From assembly GCF_014837245.1 (NCBI RefSeq), contig NZ_JACYFU010000003.1:496001-560000 (forward strand): 64,000 nt of DNA, written 5' to 3'. Below the pieces are notes generated by a model. That model was given only the letters and a program-made list of their open reading frames with translations. It did not search any database and was not told the DNA's origin. This document shows, piece by piece, positions 60,419 to 64,000 of the stretch (its first letter is position 1; every line of letters starts with the position of its first letter). Origin of the DNA: Devosia oryzisoli. GTDB taxonomy: Bacteria > Pseudomonadota > Alphaproteobacteria > Rhizobiales > Devosiaceae. Position numbers and translations under genes: made by a program.

Positions 60419-60499
60419 TCAGCCTTCGGTCCGGGCCCTGATGGGTCCGAAATGCCGAATAAGCGGAAGCTGGATGGGCGCGAAGGAAGACATACTCAT
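60419..60499 (-). CDS. Small open frame upstream of the EamA gene (uncertain)
   Basis: A 26-residue frame, MSMSSFAPIQLPLIRHFG then PIRARTEG, with AGGAGA five bases before its ATG. It lies 76 bases upstream of the transporter gene on the same strand, and GC-rich pairing (GGCC/GGCC) follows. It could be a regulatory leader peptide. It is short, and the coding evidence is only the ribosome site. Confidence 0.3.
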   Translation of the reverse strand: MSMSSFAPIQLPLIRHFGPIRARTEG

Positions 60500-60555
60500 T
60501 CTCCTAGCGCGAGCTTTCGGGCAGCGCCAAGTGCGGTTTGGCGCAAACCGTCCAG

Positions 60556-61485
60556 CTAGCCGCGCGGATGGGCGCGGGCGTAGCTCTCGAGGAGGCGCTC
60601 GGTGTCGACTGCGGTATAGATCTGCGTGGTGGAGAGGCTGGCGTGGCCCAGGAGCTCCTGAATGGCGCGCAGATCCCCGCCCTTGCCCAGAAGGTGGGTG
60701 GCAAAGGAATGGCGCAGGGCATGCGGGGTCGCCGAGGGGGGCAGGCCGAGGGCGCTTCGCAACTGCTCCATGCGCAACTGGATGAGGCGGGGCGAGAGGA
60801 CGCCGCCTCGTACGCCGCGAAACATCGGTTCATCGGGCGCGACGGTGAAGGGGCAGAGTTCGAGATAGATTTCGATGCTGCGCAGCACGGGATCGATCAG
60901 GGGGACCATGCGCACCTTGCCGCCCTTGCCCGTGACGCGGAGCGTGCCGCCTTCAAGGCTCGCCCGCGTCAGCGCCAGGGCTTCGGAAATACGCAGGCCC
61001 GAGCCGTAGCAAAGAGCGATGACGGCCATGTCGCGGGCGGCCACCCAGGGGCGATCCTCGAGTTCGCCCGCCATGTCGATGGTGGCTTTGGCCTCGACCA
61101 CGGTGAGCGCCTTTGGCAGGGAGCGCGGAATCTTTGGCGTGCGGACGGCGTTGAAGGCTTCGGTGGCCAGAATTCCTTGCCGCTCGAGATGGGTGAAGAA
61201 GCTCTTGAGGGCGGAGAGGACCCGCGCCAGCGACCGTGACCCCAGGCTTTCGCTACGCCGCTGCGCCATGAAGGCGCGAATGTCAGCCGCCCGTATATCC
61301 TTGAGCGTGGCGAGGGTGACCGTGCCGCCCATGTGGTCGGCCAGAAAGCGCATGAACTGGCCAAGGTCGCGGCCATAGGCCTCGGTGGTGTTGGGGGAGA
61401 GCCGGCGCACCGCGCCCAGCTCCTGCAGCCAGGATGCGATGAGGCTGCGCAGGTGATCATCGGTGGCAAAGGCGCTGTCGGTCAT
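60556..61485 (-). CDS. xerC: Tyrosine recombinase XerC
   Basis: A 309-residue recombinase acting at dif to resolve chromosome dimers. The N-terminal SAM-like domain has SPNTTEAYGRDLGQFMRFL. Catalytic residues are Arg in GSGLRISEALAL, Lys in VTGKGGKVR, His-x-x-Arg in HALRHSFATHLL, His in LLGHASLSTTQ, and the nucleophile Tyr in IYTAVD. The ATG at 61485 is used; a GTG five codons upstream (61500) is possible. Proximity to priA is usual in Hyphomicrobiales, which favours XerC over a phage integrase. Confidence 0.92.
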   Translation of the reverse strand: MTDSAFATDDHLRSLIASWLQELGAVRRLSPNTTEAYGRDLGQFMRFLADHMGGTVTLATLKDIRAADIRAFMAQRRSESLGSRSLARVLSALKSFFTHLERQGILATEAFNAVRTPKIPRSLPKALTVVEAKATIDMAGELEDRPWVAARDMAVIALCYGSGLRISEALALTRASLEGGTLRVTGKGGKVRMVPLIDPVLRSIEIYLELCPFTVAPDEPMFRGVRGGVLSPRLIQLRMEQLRSALGLPPSATPHALRHSFATHLLGKGGDLRAIQELLGHASLSTTQIYTAVDTERLLESYARAHPRG

Positions 61486-61562
61486 GGCCGTCACTTTCAC
61501 CGCTCATGGTAAACTCCCTCTTAACCCGACGCGCGCCATGGTCCGGGCAAAGGAGAGTTGCC

Positions 61563-62579
61563 ATGCGCACCCGGACAAGTCCTCTGATGGCCCTTGCGCT
61601 CGGCCTGCTGGCGGCAGCACCTGCCGCCGCTGGCGATCTGCGTTATGGCTACGCGCCCTACACGGGTCCGCAAGGTTTTCAGCCCCGCGGTCTCTTTTAC
61701 ACCGACCAGCGCGAAGAGGCGCTGCCGCGCGAGACGATCACGCTGCGCGGTAGCATCGGCGCCATGTATCTGCGCGGCGACGAATACGTCTTCAATGGCG
61801 ATCGGACGCTCAGCCAGCTGATCTGGGAAAGCAAGGTGCCGGTGCTGCGCGGGGGAGCCGACCTTGCCCTTGGCGGCGGCTTCAGCGTCAGTGCCAGCGG
61901 TGCGGTCGCGGGGTTCGGCAGTAGTTATATGGAAGACTACGACTGGTTCATCGCCACCGACAATTTCGATGACTGGACCCACCGCTCGCAGCACCCCGAT
62001 ACCAGGCTCGACCACTATATCTCCCTCGAGCTTACCGGAGGCTACGAAGTGGCGCGGACCGACACCGCGTTCGTGCGGGCCCATGCCGGGGCCCGCTATA
62101 CCGACCTGCAATGGGCCGCCTTCGGAGGCAGCTACATCTACAGTTCAAACACCGGCTTCCGGGACACCAGCGGCAGTTTCGCTGACGGCGACCCGGGCAT
62201 CACCTATCGCCAGCAATTGCCCGAGCTCTTCGTGGGTGTCGACGGGGAAGAACGCTATGGCCGGTTCACGTTGGGCGGGCTGCTGCGCGGCGGGTTGATC
62301 GTTGGGGCAGTTGCCACCGACGATCACTGGATGCGTGACCTGCGCTTCACCGACAGCCTCTATGCCATGCCCAGCATCGAAGTGGGCCTGAGTGCCGGCT
62401 ACGCCATGAGCGATCATGTGGACGTGACGCTGGGCGGCAATTTCCGGCAGATCTTCCAGCAGCGCGGCGACACCAAGGCCTACAATACGGTGACCGGAGC
62501 GACCGACACCTACACCAATGCCGCGGGTGCCTCGTTGCGCAGCGTCGATATCACGGCTGGACTGACCGGCCGGTTCTAA
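61563..62579 (+). CDS. Omptin-family outer-membrane protease
   Basis: A 338-residue outer-membrane protein. The ATG at 61563 after GGAGAG gives a signal peptide (cleavage near AAAG). All four omptin catalytic residues can be placed: Asp125 and Asp127 in MEDYDWF, Asp253 and His255 in TDDHWMRD. The segment DWTHRSQHPDTRLDHY matches the omptin loop. It ends with a beta-signal Phe (GLTGRF). Omptins (OmpT, Pla) cleave peptides at basic residues and need lipopolysaccharide. The family is best known in enterobacteria and is less common here. It lies between xerC and priA. Confidence 0.88.
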   Translation: MRTRTSPLMALALGLLAAAPAAAGDLRYGYAPYTGPQGFQPRGLFYTDQREEALPRETITLRGSIGAMYLRGDEYVFNGDRTLSQLIWESKVPVLRGGADLALGGGFSVSASGAVAGFGSSYMEDYDWFIATDNFDDWTHRSQHPDTRLDHYISLELTGGYEVARTDTAFVRAHAGARYTDLQWAAFGGSYIYSSNTGFRDTSGSFADGDPGITYRQQLPELFVGVDGEERYGRFTLGGLLRGGLIVGAVATDDHWMRDLRFTDSLYAMPSIEVGLSAGYAMSDHVDVTLGGNFRQIFQQRGDTKAYNTVTGATDTYTNAAGASLRSVDITAGLTGRF

Positions 62580-62673
62580 GCCCCGCCGTCCAGCGCTCGC
62601 CAAAACGTGCCTGTCGGCCCTACCTGGAATCACTTGCGCTTCCTATGTTCGGATGCGAACAGAACGCGCACAA

Positions 62674-64000
62674 ATGCATATCGGTCCAGACATCGTCGCC
62701 GTCATGGTGGGGGTCGCCGTCGACGGTCCCTACAGCTACCGCGTGCCCGAAGGGATGCGGGTGGAGCGGGGCTCCATCGTTGCGGTGCCGCTCGGGCCGC
62801 GCCTGATCCTGGGCGTCGTCTGGGGCGAGCCGAAGGACAGCGTGGCGCACAACCGGCTGCGCGACATCGCGCATGTTTATAACGTGCCGGCACTTTCCGA
62901 AGAGCTGTTGTCGCTGGTGGAATGGGTGGCGCGCTATACGCTCACGGCGCCCGGACAGGTTTTGCGGGGCGTACTGCGCTCGCCCGAGGCGCTGGATGCG
63001 CCCAAGCCCGTGGTGGCCTACCGGCGCACCGGCTTCGAGCCGGAAAAGCTGACGCCGGCACGGCTGCGGGTGCTCGATACGCTCAATGACGACATGGCCT
63101 GGCCGCGCCCGGCACTGATGGGCGCGGCCGGCGTCTCGGCCTCGGTTATCGAGGGGCTGGAGCGGGCCGGGGCGCTCGAAAAACTCGAGATGCCGCCGCC
63201 GCCCGTGGTGCTGCCGCCCGATCCCGAAGCCAATCCTGCGCGTCTCAATCCCGAGCAGCGGGCGGCTCTTGATCGCATTCTCGCCATTGGCCCACATGAA
63301 TTTGGCGTGGCGCTGCTGGATGGCGTGACCGGCGGGGGCAAGACAGAGGTCTTTTTCGAGGCGGTGGCCGATACCCTGCGGGCGGGGCGGCAGGCGCTGA
63401 TCCTGCTGCCCGAGATTGCGCTTACCAACACCTTCATCGACCGCTTTACCAAACGCTTTACCGCGCGGCCGGCCGAGTGGCATTCGGACATGACGCCAGC
63501 GCAGCGCGCCAGGGTGTGGCGCGGCGTGCTGGACGGAACGGTGCGGGCAGTGGTGGGGGCGCGCTCGGCGCTGTTCCTGCCGTTCCGCGAACTGGGACTG
63601 CTGGTGCTCGATGAGGAGCATGACGGCGCCTACAAGCAGTCGGAAGGCTTTACCTATCACGCCCGCGACATGGCCGTGGTGCGGGCCCACCGTGCGGGGG
63701 CCCGGGTGGTGCTTTCGTCCGCCACGCCATCGGTGGAATCGCGCAACAACGCCAACCAGGGTCGGTATCACCATGTGGTGCTCGAAAGCCGGTTCGCCGA
63801 AGCGAGCCTGCCGGACATCACCGCGATCGACATGCGGGTGGATGGTCCGGACAAGGGCGGCTGGATCGCGCCGAGCCTGGCGCGCGAAGTGTTCGCCGCG
63901 CTCGACCGGGGCGAGCAGGCCCTGCTGTTCCTCAACCGGCGCGGCTATGCGCCCCTCACCCTCTGCCGCTCCTGCGGCCATCAGTACCAGTGCCCGGACT
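62674..64000 (+). CDS. priA: Primosomal protein N' (helicase), 5' part
   Basis: The first 442 codons are in the window and the rest lies beyond it. The N-terminal DNA-binding domain has DGPYSYRVPEGM, VAVPLGPR and SLVEWVARYTL. The helicase core has Walker A DGVTGGGKTEVFFEA (second Gly where Ser is usual), the DEEHDGAYKQ box, SSATPS, and FLNRRGYAP, which leads into the zinc ligands CRSCGHQYQCP. It restarts stalled replication forks. The start may be ATG 62674 or an in-frame ATG at 62653. Confidence 0.93.
   Translation, partial: MHIGPDIVAVMVGVAVDGPYSYRVPEGMRVERGSIVAVPLGPRLILGVVWGEPKDSVAHNRLRDIAHVYNVPALSEELLSLVEWVARYTLTAPGQVLRGVLRSPEALDAPKPVVAYRRTGFEPEKLTPARLRVLDTLNDDMAWPRPALMGAAGVSASVIEGLERAGALEKLEMPPPPVVLPPDPEANPARLNPEQRAALDRILAIGPHEFGVALLDGVTGGGKTEVFFEAVADTLRAGRQALILLPEIALTNTFIDRFTKRFTARPAEWHSDMTPAQRARVWRGVLDGTVRAVVGARSALFLPFRELGLLVLDEEHDGAYKQSEGFTYHARDMAVVRAHRAGARVVLSSATPSVESRNNANQGRYHHVVLESRFAEASLPDITAIDMRVDGPDKGGWIAPSLAREVFAALDRGEQALLFLNRRGYAPLTLCRSCGHQYQCPD

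Noticed and set aside
60522..60542. GCGCCAA/TTGGCGC hairpin downstream of xerC as a terminator
   Set aside because: The seven-base stem has no T-tract on the minus strand, so a terminator cannot be supported.

Overview
The window is a GC-rich chromosomal segment of an alphaproteobacterium, most likely of the order Hyphomicrobiales (Devosia-like). The support is a MucR/Ros zinc-finger regulator, an sdhCDAB operon, asd, xerC and priA of alphaproteobacterial type, CtrA-like boxes (TTAA-N7-TTAA), and many peptide- and sugar-type ABC transporters. The genus is an inference. No rRNA, CRISPR array, intact insertion sequence or prophage is visible. One tRNA-Ala(CGC) is present.

Region by region. 1-2.7 kb: the start of a PepSY membrane protein and a DUF2271 periplasmic protein, divergent from a QseBC-like two-component system. 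2.8-3.4 kb: a MucR regulator. 3.5-7.4 kb: a curli-like/Hfa-like surface-fibre locus. It holds a small secreted protein, an HfaA-like protein with one curlin-like motif, a CsgG/HfaB-type outer-membrane lipoprotein, and, converging on them, two secreted proteins built from about 45-residue Q/N-rich repeats. 7.4-8.5 kb: a long region with no convincing gene but a perfect CtrA-like box. 8.5-16.8 kb: a peptide-type ABC transporter with a fused double ATPase, a fumarase/aspartase-superfamily lyase, a flavin reductase and a LysR regulator, which together look like uptake and cleavage of an N-substituted organic acid. 16.9-22.3 kb: a decaying catabolic island containing a frameshifted hisD-like gene, a shikimate-kinase-like gene, an iron-dependent alcohol dehydrogenase, a LacI regulator with an early stop codon, and a TRAP large permease without its N-terminus or partner subunits. 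22.3-24.3 kb: small hypothetical genes and a PilZ protein. 24.5-37.8 kb: a sugar-catabolic cluster with four Gfo/Idh/MocA dehydrogenases (one frameshifted), an amidohydrolase, a TIM-barrel epimerase, an SDR, a zinc alcohol dehydrogenase, a GntR/UTRA regulator and a complete carbohydrate ABC transporter. A shared TTGT-N4-ACAA operator occurs at three of its promoters.

37.8-46.5 kb: a peptidase relic beside tRNA-Ala, a membrane protein coupled to a periplasmic ClpP-like protease, a diguanylate cyclase, a luciferase-like monooxygenase, a fasciclin protein, two PagL-like outer-membrane proteins and a YhiN-type flavoprotein. 46.5-47.9 kb: asd, preceded by a promoter, an eight-residue Thr/Lys-rich leader peptide and alternative hairpins, so a candidate attenuator. 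48.1-53.9 kb: two tandem EamA transporters, an EF-hand protein, beta-carbonic anhydrase, a DUF1737 protein, an ArsR-headed SRPBCC/DUF1801 operon with a large palindromic operator, and a Nudix hydrolase. 54.1-57.9 kb: sdhCDAB with a small secreted-protein gene between sdhA and sdhB. 57.9-64 kb: a secreted protein of six 53-residue repeats, a third EamA transporter, XerC, an omptin-family outer-membrane protease and the 5' part of priA, which runs off the window.

All functional calls rest on sequence recognition by eye. Frameshifts are reported as seen and could be assembly errors.
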